From: Ottelia alismoides
Lineage: Eukaryota; Streptophyta; Magnoliopsida; Alismatales; Hydrocharitaceae
Reading direction: 5' to 3'
DNA: 64,000 nucleotides
Assembly: GCA_037367405.1 (NCBI GenBank)
Contig: JAZKJV010000092.1
Coordinates: forward strand, 1,612,001-1,676,000
The notes beneath the pieces were generated by a model. It had not been told where the DNA came from, did not search any database, and worked only from the letters and a program-made list of their open reading frames with translations. A program made the position numbers and the translations under genes. Shown piece by piece: positions 23,601 through 34,440 of this stretch. How positions within the stretch are numbered: the first letter of the stretch is position 1; the number at the start of each line of letters is the position of its first letter.

Positions 23601-24301
23601 TTATTTATTTACACCATAAAATATGGAATAAAAGAATATTTTTATTTTATTTTTATTATATATACACAAGGGTGAAATAAATAGTTATATACATTTATAT
23701 ACATGGTATTTATACAATGTATTTTTGTATTTTAATTTTGTAATTTTTATTTGATTTTTGTTTTGTTTCTTTTTATTTATTTTATTTACAAAATATGCCA
23801 TAGAATATTCACAAATAATTCTGAAAATAATTTCATTTATTTATAGGGTTAAATAAATAAAATGGTGTGGTTTATGTACATGGTGAAGGAAGGGTATTTT
23901 TGATCTTTTTGCTTTTCATCTTTTTATTTTGTTTTTAATAGGATATAAATATACACAATATGGACAAACATATTTTTTTGGGTGAGGAAAATATAAAGTT
24001 TTATTTATTTACAGAAGTGTATACACATGAGCTCCTATCTCCCTCTACTTTGGCTTTTATGCGGTCAGGCCCATGCTGAGCCCTCCCTTGGGTTAGGTTG
24101 CTCAATATTTATTCTAAATATTTCCCTCTTTTTCTTTTTGCTCTTTATTCTTTTATTTTGTGCACAAAAACATGCTAATTATAGGTTTTTACACAATGCA
24201 TGCTTTTGGTAATTATTTGTATTTACACATATCTACATGTATTTGCAAAGGTTTTTGTAGCTAAAATAATAGAATAAAGAGTGATGAATGGGTATTCATC
24301 A
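20643..24301 (-). repeat. Athila 3' LTR (3,659 bp)
   Basis: On the + strand it runs from TGACTGCACG to TTCATCA, so on the element strand it starts TGATGAATACCC and ends GTGCAGTCA. It is three-part: an AT-rich segment, a GC-rich island at about 22070-23380, and a second AT-rich segment. Frames in the GC island are open on both strands but show no recognised domain and are duplicated in the other LTR. Many G-box (CACGTG) and CCACGTGG words and a GTTGACC...GGTCAAC palindrome (23323-23338) lie in or at the edge of the island. Confidence 0.95.
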
Positions 24302-26351
24302 CCCCCTATGCTTTAACTTTGCTAGTCCCTTAGCAAACACTTATTTGAAAAAGAAGTGAAAAAGAAGGAAAAAGAAAAAGAAAAAGAGGATGTACATGGA
24401 TCAAGGTTGACTTATTAAATTTTCCTTCATTAAATTGAAATATGGAGCTCGATCAGATCTTTGGATTATTAACGTGTCGGAACCTTATTTGGACTTAAGC
24501 CTAAAACTCAACAGCCTCCAAGTTCCACCAATCTATGGGCAAGACTCCTCAATAAACCAGATCAGAACAAGTCTACATACACAAACTCTAATGACCATGA
24601 ATCTTTTCCTTGCGGTGTAAGTGATATGTGGCTCCCCACCTCAGAAGTAACAAAGAAACAACCTCCCTCAACCTGGTAACACTAATGCCTCAGTCTAGCA
24701 ACTCTTTCCTCGAGAAGCGGGGTATTCCCTTCTAAGTTCAAGTGCAACCGGCTCAAGAAGAGGGGGTAGAAGTATAGAGTTTTGGAAGCCTAGCCAGTGT
24801 AGCTAAGTCTCCCGCTGCAAGCTTCATGAGATGTAACATGATACCATAAGCTTTTGCTTTTCACTCCGGTGGGGTTATTAAATTTTCAATCCGACCCACC
24901 ACTTTTTTGGAGTTCTTTTTGCATTTTTTTTTTCAAGGACTTCTGTACAACATATCTACATGGTGCAGCATATAAGAAATTTCTCCTTGAGCCAGTAGAC
25001 TATCCCTCTTTTGAAGCTTTATTGCAACCCACAGCTTCTGTCTTTAGCTTTCAACACCACTAGACCAAGTTGAGGTGCACTTCCTTCACTATAAGAAGAA
25101 GAGAGGTTCCGCCTAGAAGTACTACCCTCATATGCTACCCCAAGCCAAAGGAAACTGCCTCCTCACCACCTCATCCGTGGAGAGCCATGTGTAAAGTGCA
25201 GGTGCAAGTTAAGCCATTGTCTCTGAGAGTCATGCGTGTGTTGTTAAGTGCTCTACTTAGGCTCATCAAGATGACATATACTCATAGCCTAGTGGACTCA
25301 AAGAATTAAGTCCTTATGGACCTGAAAAGCCTTAACCCTAAGTCCTATAAGGTTCCTCTTGAAGTTAAGTGGATTAAGATCTTATTCAAGCTCCATTTCT
25401 CAATTTAATTTCAGGCTTAGTTTAAATGTCAACTTTCATCCAGGAAAAACTATATACATATATGTACAAAAGATGCTATTTACAAATATTTTACAATCAT
25501 GCAAAAAATTTTTGAAAAATGTTTTGAAATCATGAATGAATGATGCATGAGGTGCAAGTTTTGCAAAATGATATTTACACACATTTACACAAGATTTTTG
25601 CAAACTTTGATTTTCAAAACATTTTTCAAAAATTTTGTACTATATACATAATTTTGATACAAAATATTTACACAAGCTTTACACAAAAGATTTTTGAAAT
25701 CATTTTTACAAAAATACTTTGTACACTAGCTATGTATGTGCAAGAATAAAAGAGGTTTATGAAAAAATTTTAATTTTTTTGTGATTTTTGTGATTTTTAG
25801 CCATTTTATTTATTAACACACTCACACAAAGTACGAGTTATGGCTAAAGTATATATGAAATATATACACACCCCCCTATACTTAGCTCGAACGATGTCCT
25901 CAGAGTGATCAAGAGCGATGAAGAAGACATAACTCGTGCTTAGTAAAAGGGAAGTGATAAGGAATGGCTAAGTACAGGAACGAATAAAATGAAAGGAACT
26001 CGGTGGTCTCCCCCTATACTTAGGATTAACTAATCCTAAGTATAGAAAGTTGTACATGAAGGGAAAGCCGAGTGAAGAAGATACAGAATCTGCCCCCCCT
26101 ATACTTAGGGTAAAATATCCCTAAGTATAGACAGCAAAAACAAGAGCAGAAAGAATGAAAAGAATAATCGCAGGTCCGACATCCCCCCTATACTTAGGGT
26201 AAAGTACACCCTAAGTATAGCATAATCATAAGATGAAAGACGGGATGTGGGACTAAAGAATAGAATGATATGCACAACTGGATCTATACAGGCGGAGGAA
26301 CAGTGAAAATCAGGCGTGAGATGTAAGAGATGTGAGTCAAAAGACCACATC
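24302..26351 (-). other. Athila 3' non-coding internal region with PPT and PPT-like hairpins
   Basis: The true polypurine tract lies against the LTR: on the minus strand AAAGCATAGGGGG followed by TGATGAAT (about 24302-24314). The remainder has no long frame in any phase. It contains a purine-rich run (24350-24390), TTTTCAAAA-rich low-complexity sequence (25490-25780) and three hairpins each next to a C-run (26011-26220). The same layout appears at 50880-52728 in a second element, so this long 3' region is a conserved feature of the family. It occupies the place where other Athila elements carry an env-like frame. Confidence 0.8.
26011..26220. repeat. Three perfect hairpins with adjacent polypurine tracts
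   Basis: The stems are 26014-26028/26031-26045 (15 bp, 2-nt loop), 26099-26110/26119-26130 (12 bp, 8-nt loop) and 26188-26200/26208-26220 (13 bp, 7-nt loop). Each left arm begins CTATACTTAGG and is preceded by a run of 4 to 7 C. A fourth C-run plus CTATACTTAG without its partner arm is at 25871-25886. On the element strand each reads CCTAAGTATAGGGGGG, nearly the same as the polypurine tract AAGTATAGGGGGA used by the related element at 52716-52728. Confidence 0.9.
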
Positions 26352-29300
26352 TCACGCAAAATGAATAGCAGCAATAATAACGTCCCGCGGCTCATGATCT
26401 AGAAATGGTTTGAGTCGCTGGCCGTTCACTCGGAAGGTACTCTCAGAAGATAACTCAGATATATCAATGCTACCGTTATCGTGTACCTTCCTGACCAAAT
26501 AGGGTCCTTTCCATTTGCTCTGTAGCTTCCCTGGAAATAATCGTAGCCTTGCATCAAACAGCCATACTTTCTGTCCAATCTCAAAATGCTTGTGGCTGAT
26601 ATGAGAATCATGCCACTCTTTGACTTTCTCCTTATAATGTAGGCTGTTTGAGAAAGCTGCATCTCTAAGCTCTTCCAAGGCGGCTAACTCTGCCCTCCTC
26701 TGGTCTCCTATACCATCTGGATCCATCAATATGTCTGTAACTGCCCAGAGTGACTTGTGCCTCAGCTCGACAGGTAGATGGCATGGCTTGCCATAAACGA
26801 GGCGAAAGGGAGATGTACCCAATGGAGTCTTGAAAGACGTCCGATATGCCCACAAGACCGAGTCCAAAAGCTGTGACCAATTCTTTCGGTCAGGGCGGAC
26901 GACTTTCTGCAAAATATTCTTGATCTCCCTATTCGACACCTCAGCTAGACCATTCGTCTGTGGATGGTAAGGTGTGGCAACACGATGGTCTATACTGAAC
27001 TCGCTAGCAAGGGCCTTCACCTGGTCGTTGATGAAATGAGATCCCCCATCAGAAATAAGAACTCGTGGAACCCCGAACCGCATGATGATGTGCTTCTTCA
27101 AAAATCTGCAAACTGTCTTTGCATCTGCGGCTCGGGCGGGGATAGCCTCAACCCAACGACTAACGTAATCTACGGCCAACAGAATGTACTCAAATCCCTG
27201 ACTCTTAGGGAATGGACCCATGAAATCGATGCCCCATGCGTCAAAAACCTCACAGAAATGAATGGGCTGCATCGGCATCATATCACGTTGTCCACAAGTG
27301 CCCATCCTCTGACAGTCAGTACATCTCTTCACGAACTCATCAGAGTCCTTGAAGAGTGTAGGCCACCACAAGCCGGATTGGAGCACTTTCTGTGCCGTTC
27401 TCCTCCCAGAATGATGTCCTCCTGCCTCAAGCTTGTGGCAGTAAGTGAGGACACTATGATGCTCCTCCTGAGGAATACATCGACGCCAGATGCTATCCCC
27501 TCCTTCGTGGTAAAGGATGGGATCCTCCCAGTGGTAGGACTTGGCCTTCGCAAAGAAGGTCTCAAGCTTCTGCCTGGGCCAATCTTGTGGGACTTTCCCA
27601 GCAACGAGAAAGTTCACAATATCGGCATACCACGGGAGTGAGGCGATAGCAAGGATCGCCTCATCTGGGAAGGTATCACAAATGGGATCAATCTGCTCAG
27701 AATCCTCAGGCTGCTCTAGTCGGGAAAGATGATCCGCCACCACATTCTTGACTCCAGGCTTATCCTTGATCTCAATGTCGAACTCCTGGAGTAGAAGGAT
27801 CCATCTAGTAAGTCTGGCCTTGGCATCCTTCTTTGACATGAGGTACCTGATGGCGGTGTGGTCGGTATACAAAGTCACTCTAGATCCAATGATATACGAT
27901 CTGAATTTATCTAGGGCAAACACTACTGCTAGCATCTCCTTCTCTGTGACCGTGTAATTCCGCTGGGCGGAATCCAATGTGCGGCTAGCATAGTGTATGG
28001 CAAATGGCACTCCATCCCTCCTCTGTCCTAGCACGGCCCCTACGGCAAAATCAGAAGCGTCCGTCATGATCTCGAATGGGAGAGACCAATCGGGTGGCTG
28101 AAGGACAGGAGCCTCAATAACACACTGCTGGAGAGTCTCAAAGGACGAAAGACACTTGTCATCAACAAGGAACTCGGTGTCTTTCGTCAAGAGATCAGTC
28201 AACGGTCGGGCAATCTTGCTGAAATCATGAATGAATCTCCTGTAAAAACCAACGTGCCCTAGAAATGACCGTAGCTGCTTCAAATTGGACGGCGGTGTGA
28301 GTTTTCTAATGACATCGACCTTGGCCGGATCAACCTCCATGCCTCTGTTGGAGATGATGTGGCCAAGCACCGTCCCTTGAGTCACCATGAAGTGACTCTT
28401 CTCCCAAGATAGAACCAACCGGGTAGCAATACATCGCTGAAGCACTCGGTCTAGGCAGTCAAGACAGGAATCGAATCCGTCGCCGTAAACCGAGAAGTCG
28501 TCCATGAAGACCTCTAAACACTCCCCTACCATGTCCGAAAATATTGACAGCATGCATCTCTGAAAAGTCGCAGGGGCGTTACATAGCCCAAATGGCATGC
28601 GTCGAAAGGCGTAGGTACCGAAGGGACAGGTAAAGGTGGTCTTCTCCTGATCCTCAGGAGCGATGGCCACCTGATTGTAGCCCGAGTACCCATCCAGGAA
28701 GCAGTAATGGCTTTTCCCTGCCAGTCTCTCTATGATCTGATCTATAAAGGGCAGGGGGAAATGGTCCTTCTTGGTGGCCTGGTTGAGTCTCCTGTAGTCA
28801 ACGCAGACCCGCCAAGAGGTGGGTACTCGTGTAGCGATCTCCTCTCCTGACTCACTGATCACAGTCGTGATGCCCGTCTTCTTGGGCACCACATGCAAGG
28901 GGCTAACCCACTTGGAGTCGGAAATGGGATAAATAAAATTTGCACTCCACCATTTTGATATTTCCTTCATGACAACCTCTCTTAGGTTGGGGTTCAGTCG
29001 CCGCTGGAACTCACGCGACGGCTTCGCCCCTTCCTCGAGATAGATATGGTGGGAGCACAACGAGGGACTAATCCCATGGAGATCTGCTACGCTCCATCCA
29101 ATTGCCTTGCGATTCTTTTCAAGAACCTCCATCAGACGGGATTCTTGTTCTCCAGTCAGATCGGCAGAGATGATGACTGGGTACATCTCAGACTCTCCCG
29201 CAAGGAATCTATACTTCAACGAAGTAGGGAGCGGCTTTAGCTCTGGACAGCTGGGTGCTGGCAGGTCTGGCTTCTGAAGAAGTTGTGTGTATGCAGACAA

Positions 29301-32300
29301 TTCTGCCAAATCTGCCTGGGAAAATGATAAAGAACTCTCACAAACTGGATCTGGAGAAGGCGGGTCCTCTGCATTGTCTCTGATCTGCTCTGCCTCTACC
29401 TCCTCCTTATCTATAGGCTCAGGTGGATCCAGATCTGGCATCTGATCATCACAATCTGCCCAATCAGATTCTAAATCCGAGGGATCTATATCAGACTCGG
29501 TGGCATCAGTACCACCGGAGAACAAGGTGGCATCAGCACCACCATCACTGGAAATCGTGTCGCGATCAAGGTCCGACTCTGCTGACTCAATAGTATCCTG
29601 AACCAGGATTGTGCTCTCCAGACTATCCTCTTCTATCATCTCTGTATCAGCTGTATTTGAATATGAGAGGATGGTCTGTGCTGCAGGATCTGCCCAAACT
29701 GCCTCATCATCTGTGATCACAAAATCACAGTCCTGGTGGATGTCTGGCTCTGCGTCTGTCAGCTGCTCTGAATCTGTACTGCTATGTGAGCGGGATCTAG
29801 CTCTGGCTCTGTGGTCCTTAACCGTCTCTATTTGTATACTCTCGCCCTGGACGCGAAAGAATACCTTCCCACTGTCATGGTCAGTCACTGCCTTGGCTGT
29901 GGCCAAGAACGGGCGACCGAGGATGATGGGGGAATCGGTCAACGAGTCAGGGGTCTCCATGTCCAGCACTACGAAGTCCACGGGGAATTGCAAACCCTGA
30001 ATCGTGACGACAACGTCTCGCAACAACCCCTTTGGCCTCTTGACAGACCGATCAGCAAACTGAAGGTATGTCCTGCTCTGTCTAAGAGTGCCCAACTCTA
30101 AGTGGTCGAGAAGGGCTGCCGGAAGAAGGTTGATCGACGATCCGCTATCTAATAGAGTACGGTTGAACCTCTGCTCACTAATCTGACATCTGACATACGG
30201 GGCCCCTAAATCTGGCCTCTTAGTCGGCAGATGGTTCTGGATCGCGTAACACGTGGCTTTGGTCAACACATGAATTTCTGCGGTCTTGTTCCTCTTCGTC
30301 CTTCTGACTGTGGTCTTATCTCTCAAGGATCGCTGAAGAAGAGGGATGTGTTGCAAAGCCTCATTGAGGGTCAGCTGGATGTGAAATCGGTCTATCATGC
30401 TCTGGCTGAACTCCTCCTGCTCTCTCTTTTTTGGATCTTTTTCTTTTTTCTTCCCCTTCCCCAACTCAAGGGCTCTAGGAAAGGGGATCACAGGGTCCTT
30501 CTCAGATGAAGGACTAGGAATAGGCCTAGACGGTTCGATGACCGGATCCTCACAAACATCATTCACCACAGTGGGATCAGAAGAAACTAAACCTTTTCCT
30601 TTATTCAAATCAGAGTTCCGAGATACATTCATGCGAGGAAAGACAACATTTCTATCAGAATAAATGTTGGTGGCGTCAGTACCACCTCTAGCTGGCTCTA
30701 CAACTAGACGTCTTGCGGCCTCAGTACCGTTGGCTGGCTCGGCTCTGCTGGTGGCGTCAGTACCACCTCCTCGATGTGGTGAAATGGCGGCCTCAGTACC
30801 GCCGGTGGAATCAGCATCTCGGGTGGCATCAGTACCACCGTCATCATGATGTGCGGCTTCAGTACCGCTCTCCTCTTCCTCATCTGGCGCTCTAGATGGA
30901 TCCTCGCGTTGTCGCTCAGATGAGGCGCCTCCTGCTGGTCTTCTACCGCTCCTAAGTGTGACAAAATCAGCATCAAATAGATCCGACGAGATAACATCAA
31001 ATGAGTCATTAGAAGTGGTAGGCTCAGTGTGAACTACCTGCTCAGATTTCCTCTTCAAGTTATTCGGATTAGGCTCGATCTGTGCAGGGATGGCGGCCTT
31101 CCCTCTCATCAGGTCCCGCATCTCCTGGCGGAACTCGTCCATCTCCCGTCTAAATGTAGCCTGCTGCTCTGTGAAGAGGCGGGCTAGATCATCCATGGCG
31201 GGGCTCTCGTGGGAACCCGACGGGTTGCCTCTCTGGTAATGAGGCTGCTGTGGCTGAGAGGGGTACGAGGAAGGATGCTGCTGCTGGTGAGCTTGCTGCT
31301 CACGTCTCCAATTCTGTCCCTGCTGCTGGTAGGGACGAGGTACGAAGGATGATGGCTGATGTGGCTGGTACGCTGGGGGCTGCTGGTGATCTCTCTGCTG
31401 GGAGTACTGCCCTCCCTGACCGGCTGGCTGCTGTTGGGACTGGTTACCCCCATTCCCCCACCTGAATCCGGGATGGTCTCGTCGGATTCCAGGTTGAGGA
31501 CGGTCATACCAAATCCCGTTGACATCCATCAACGGCTCAGCATCGTAAGGGGCTGGTGGCAGTGCTGCCAGAGGCTGATACGGCTGATATACCACCATCT
31601 GTAAGTCTGGAGATGGTGGTGACTGGTAAGAGGGCTGCTGCTGCTGGTACGGCTCCGCCTGTACAAGGTGAACTTGTCTAGGCTGCTGCAAGGAGCTGGA
31701 GCGCTGGGACGAGCTGCGGCTGCCGCCGGAATCACCTCGCGACAGAAGACGGGGCTGAGGAGCCGTCTGTGCCTCCTGAAGACACAAGAGCTGGGTCTTC
31801 ATGTCGCTCAGAGTTTGTGCCATTTGCTCCATCTGAGTTATGCCCTGGCACTGCTTCTTCTCTATTATTTCCATGCGGTCCAACTTCTCGCTGATAATCC
31901 CCATGTCCGCAGTGGCCGACTCTGCCTGTGCGGCCGCAACTGTGGACGAACTGGATGGACCTGCATCAACCCGTGCTATCCGCTGATACTGCACGGGTCC
32001 TGGCGGCTGCTGAGATCTCTGAGTGTACAACCGAGTCTGGGACATCACCATGTAATTTTCTGCCATCTCCTCGTAGATGGCCCAGACTTGGTTGTGGTCC
32101 TTGGCAAAGTAGGACCCGCCGCAAGAAGCATTCACCAGACCCTGAAGCTCTGGTGTCATCCCACTAAAGAAGCTCTGAACTAGGTTCGGCTTCGAGATGT
32201 CGTGGTGTGGGCATCTATCCAGAAGCTCTCTGAACCTCTCCCATGCTTCGTGAAATTGCTCATTAGGGAGCATGGAGAAGTTGTTGATCAGGGCCCTCGC

Positions 32301-33272
32301 TGCATTCGTCCGCCCGAGTGGATAGTACTTGTTCAAGTACTCGGTGCGGAGCTGATCCCAGGTGTAAACAAACTTCCCTAGATGTTTCAGCCAGGCGGCT
32401 GCTCTATCTGCCAGTGAAAAAGGGAAGGCCATCATTCGAATCGTATCTTGGTCCACATGACGGTCGTGGACAGTACTGCAGATCATCAAAAACTCCTGGA
32501 GATGGAGATGGGGTTCCTCAGTGGCAAGCCCGTGAAAATGAGGGAGCATCTGCAGGGTGTTCGGAGGGAACTTGAAATCCCCCACGATAGCAGGTACCAC
32601 CACCCAATGATGCATCAGTGTAGATCCGGGGTTGTGTAGCTCCCGCATCGTTCTCGGTGGTCCTCCTCCGGCGGCGGCTGCCGCTGCGGCAGCTGCTGCT
32701 GCGGCTGCTGCCTCTGCATCAGCGTCAGGAATGTCCTCAGGCTCGCTCGGCTCGTCTCGCTCTCTTCGGAGTCGCTCCATCTCCCTTCTCATCTCAATCA
32801 TAAATGCCCCCTGATCGCGTAACTGTTGCTGAACTGTCTCTAATGACGCGATCAGGGTGGAGTTAATCGCTCCCTGGTCTAAGACAAAATGTTCGGGCTG
32901 GCGATCGTCTGAACTGCCGGCTCCAGCCATAGGGATGTCTGCAAAATCAGATGAGCCTAACTCAGGTTCTGTCAAATTAATTCGTCTTTCCTCGGGCTCA
33001 TGTCTCTCAGTAGCAGAAGAAAGGGGATCGAGGGGGAACAGGGTGGAATCGAACTCGGGCCCGGAGAGCTGGTCTCGACTCTCACGGGCCAACCTAGATG
33101 ATGGAGTCGACGCGCCTGAAAGCGGTGCAGCCAGAGGCTGCTTAAGAGATCGTCTACCCATCATCTTGATCTTGGCGAGTTGGGCGGATGGGATCTGGAG
33201 AAAATATGATCGCAAAGCAAACCCCTTGTTCACCAACTCAACACAATCTGAAGACCGTGAAAGCTCGGTCAA
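26352..33272 (-). CDS. Athila-type gag-pol polyprotein (2,306 aa), uninterrupted
   Basis: This polyprotein would be cut into capsid, protease, reverse transcriptase/RNase H and integrase for cytoplasmic particle assembly and nuclear integration. In order: Ala tract near residues 188-202; gag core about 235-410; Gln-rich linker about 560-760 with no CCHC knuckle seen; repeated GGTDAT/GGTEAA units about 810-900 and again near 1290; protease with LLDSGSSINLLP near 1037; reverse transcriptase about 1380-1700 with FMDD in place of YxDD near 1589; RNase H with TDAS near 1739; integrase zinc region H-H-C-C (about 1940-1990) and core with DFMGPF, SDGGSHF and GLAE supplying D, D and E near 2017, 2076 and 2110. 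All catalytic motifs are present. The first ATG is used; a second start (MMGRRSL, near 33164) is equally plausible. Confidence 0.93.
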   Translation of the reverse strand: MTELSRSSDCVELVNKGFALRSYFLQIPSAQLAKIKMMGRRSLKQPLAAPLSGASTPSSRLARESRDQLSGPEFDSTLFPLDPLSSATERHEPEERRINLTEPELGSSDFADIPMAGAGSSDDRQPEHFVLDQGAINSTLIASLETVQQQLRDQGAFMIEMRREMERLRRERDEPSEPEDIPDADAEAAAAAAAAAAAAAAGGGPPRTMRELHNPGSTLMHHWVVVPAIVGDFKFPPNTLQMLPHFHGLATEEPHLHLQEFLMICSTVHDRHVDQDTIRMMAFPFSLADRAAAWLKHLGKFVYTWDQLRTEYLNKYYPLGRTNAARALINNFSMLPNEQFHEAWERFRELLDRCPHHDISKPNLVQSFFSGMTPELQGLVNASCGGSYFAKDHNQVWAIYEEMAENYMVMSQTRLYTQRSQQPPGPVQYQRIARVDAGPSSSSTVAAAQAESATADMGIISEKLDRMEIIEKKQCQGITQMEQMAQTLSDMKTQLLCLQEAQTAPQPRLLSRGDSGGSRSSSQRSSSLQQPRQVHLVQAEPYQQQQPSYQSPPSPDLQMVVYQPYQPLAALPPAPYDAEPLMDVNGIWYDRPQPGIRRDHPGFRWGNGGNQSQQQPAGQGGQYSQQRDHQQPPAYQPHQPSSFVPRPYQQQGQNWRREQQAHQQQHPSSYPSQPQQPHYQRGNPSGSHESPAMDDLARLFTEQQATFRREMDEFRQEMRDLMRGKAAIPAQIEPNPNNLKRKSEQVVHTEPTTSNDSFDVISSDLFDADFVTLRSGRRPAGGASSERQREDPSRAPDEEEESGTEAAHHDDGGTDATRDADSTGGTEAAISPHRGGGTDATSRAEPANGTEAARRLVVEPARGGTDATNIYSDRNVVFPRMNVSRNSDLNKGKGLVSSDPTVVNDVCEDPVIEPSRPIPSPSSEKDPVIPFPRALELGKGKKKEKDPKKREQEEFSQSMIDRFHIQLTLNEALQHIPLLQRSLRDKTTVRRTKRNKTAEIHVLTKATCYAIQNHLPTKRPDLGAPYVRCQISEQRFNRTLLDSGSSINLLPAALLDHLELGTLRQSRTYLQFADRSVKRPKGLLRDVVVTIQGLQFPVDFVVLDMETPDSLTDSPIILGRPFLATAKAVTDHDSGKVFFRVQGESIQIETVKDHRARARSRSHSSTDSEQLTDAEPDIHQDCDFVITDDEAVWADPAAQTILSYSNTADTEMIEEDSLESTILVQDTIESAESDLDRDTISSDGGADATLFSGGTDATESDIDPSDLESDWADCDDQMPDLDPPEPIDKEEVEAEQIRDNAEDPPSPDPVCESSLSFSQADLAELSAYTQLLQKPDLPAPSCPELKPLPTSLKYRFLAGESEMYPVIISADLTGEQESRLMEVLEKNRKAIGWSVADLHGISPSLCSHHIYLEEGAKPSREFQRRLNPNLREVVMKEISKWWSANFIYPISDSKWVSPLHVVPKKTGITTVISESGEEIATRVPTSWRVCVDYRRLNQATKKDHFPLPFIDQIIERLAGKSHYCFLDGYSGYNQVAIAPEDQEKTTFTCPFGTYAFRRMPFGLCNAPATFQRCMLSIFSDMVGECLEVFMDDFSVYGDGFDSCLDCLDRVLQRCIATRLVLSWEKSHFMVTQGTVLGHIISNRGMEVDPAKVDVIRKLTPPSNLKQLRSFLGHVGFYRRFIHDFSKIARPLTDLLTKDTEFLVDDKCLSSFETLQQCVIEAPVLQPPDWSLPFEIMTDASDFAVGAVLGQRRDGVPFAIHYASRTLDSAQRNYTVTEKEMLAVVFALDKFRSYIIGSRVTLYTDHTAIRYLMSKKDAKARLTRWILLLQEFDIEIKDKPGVKNVVADHLSRLEQPEDSEQIDPICDTFPDEAILAIASLPWYADIVNFLVAGKVPQDWPRQKLETFFAKAKSYHWEDPILYHEGGDSIWRRCIPQEEHHSVLTYCHKLEAGGHHSGRRTAQKVLQSGLWWPTLFKDSDEFVKRCTDCQRMGTCGQRDMMPMQPIHFCEVFDAWGIDFMGPFPKSQGFEYILLAVDYVSRWVEAIPARAADAKTVCRFLKKHIIMRFGVPRVLISDGGSHFINDQVKALASEFSIDHRVATPYHPQTNGLAEVSNREIKNILQKVVRPDRKNWSQLLDSVLWAYRTSFKTPLGTSPFRLVYGKPCHLPVELRHKSLWAVTDILMDPDGIGDQRRAELAALEELRDAAFSNSLHYKEKVKEWHDSHISHKHFEIGQKVWLFDARLRLFPGKLQSKWKGPYLVRKVHDNGSIDISELSSESTFRVNGQRLKPFLDHEPRDVIIAAIHFA
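30664..30870 (-). repeat. In-frame minisatellite coding GGTDAT/GGTEAA units
   Basis: On the + strand words such as GTGGCGTCAGTACCACC and GCGGCCTCAGTACCG recur about every 24 to 60 bp, roughly seven times. They encode G-G-T-D/E-A-T/A on the minus strand. A smaller cluster of the same unit lies at about 29497-29550. All changes keep the frame open. The repeat sits between gag and protease and probably forms an acidic, flexible linker. Confidence 0.85.
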
Positions 33273-34419
33273 TTTATCTTGTCAATTTTATTTGGTGAAC
33301 ACACAAGATATCAGAGCGATTACGTGACCTGCTGGGATACCCGATACTCTCTCAACCGACTGTCCCGCACAGAAGAGTCGGTAATCAGTCGAGATGAGCA
33401 CCGGAGGGCTTTACCTAGTGTTCGGGTCACTCTCTCGCACAATCAAACCAAACAATGAGGGGGTTGCTCTCCCCAAGACAAATTTTTAATGTGAGTGTCT
33501 TTTAGGGTCAATAATGTTATCCAGTCCCAATTTTTTTTTTTTTGTTTTTCTTTTTAATTTTTTTTTTTTCAAAATAAATACAAGCGGCCTAACGATTTTT
33601 CCGATTCTCTTGATGATTAAGCCAAACACAGGGGGAGAAGACGAAAAAGCCGATGCGCGAGAAAATCAATGATGCATGCAGAGAAAGAAATGCGTACCTT
33701 GTCTCCAGCACTCTACATGCAAGTGATCCGCGCAGAATTTAAATACAGAATTAAACTACCTAAATGATGCAACGAGGAAAAACCGAGTCCTAGCTGAGCA
33801 ATTTCTATTGATCGTGAAGAACAATAGTTAGCCAACGGAATCGAGTCCGGAGTCCGATCTTGGGAGTCACTCGGTGCCCGCCACAACGGGTCCTGCCAGC
33901 GCTGTATGTGACTCCTCACGGCACGTGGTCTCAAATCCAATTAAACTAACTTTTTCAGTGAATTTTATCAAGGTCCAATTACGTTCTATAGGAACAGATA
34001 TTCTATTAAGTGTTGGGCCTTAGATATTTACGTCACAATCAACAGAAATTCCTAAATCTAGGGGCTCGAGAAAAACCGCGTAAACACCGGAAAAGGCAGC
34101 TAGCTATCAAAACCACGAGAAAAGCCGCGAAAATCCGAATGGGTCCCCCGAGCACACCGGTGCTCGGCGAAACAGACCCGCAAAGTTTACAAGTGTCCAC
34201 AGTTCAAAGTCTAAATTATTACAACAGTATTGTTCTCTCTCTCTCTCAGAATAGAAAATCTCTTCTCTTCTCTCTCTTCCTCCTGCGCGGGTCCTCTAAA
34301 TAGTAACTCCAAGCAGTCCAAGCAGTACCTCGCACAAAAATCCAAGAGAGAATGTCAGAAAACAATTTTAATATAGAGAGACAAAAATAGAAGAATGAAA
34401 ACTGACTACAAAGCCGTGC
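33273..34419 (-). other. Athila 5' leader between primer site and gag-pol
   Basis: About 1.15 kb of sequence carries no conserved frame. It includes T-rich runs (33530-33570 on +) and a (CT)n run near 34233-34280, purine-rich on the element strand. It would be the untranslated leader with packaging and dimerisation signals, though none can be pinpointed. Confidence 0.6.
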
Positions 34420-34437
34420 TCCCCGGCAACGGCGCCA
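34420..34437 (-). promoter_or_regulatory. Primer-binding site matching the 3' end of tRNA-Asp
   Basis: On the element strand the 18 nt read TGGCGCCGTTGCCGGGGA, three bases inside the LTR. The + strand, TCCCCGGCAACGGCGCCA, is what I know as the 3' end of plant tRNA-Asp(GUC) including CCA. It primes minus-strand cDNA synthesis. It is not a tRNA gene, because nothing upstream folds as the rest of a tRNA. Confidence 0.85.
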
Positions 34438-34440
34438 TTC

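Noticed and set aside
24302..26351. Env-like gene downstream of integrase
   Set aside because: The longest frames are short and lack a signal peptide, membrane segment or family motif.
34420..34437. tRNA-Asp gene
   Set aside because: Only the last 18 bases including CCA are present and nothing upstream folds as a tRNA. Its position beside the LTR shows it is a primer-binding site.
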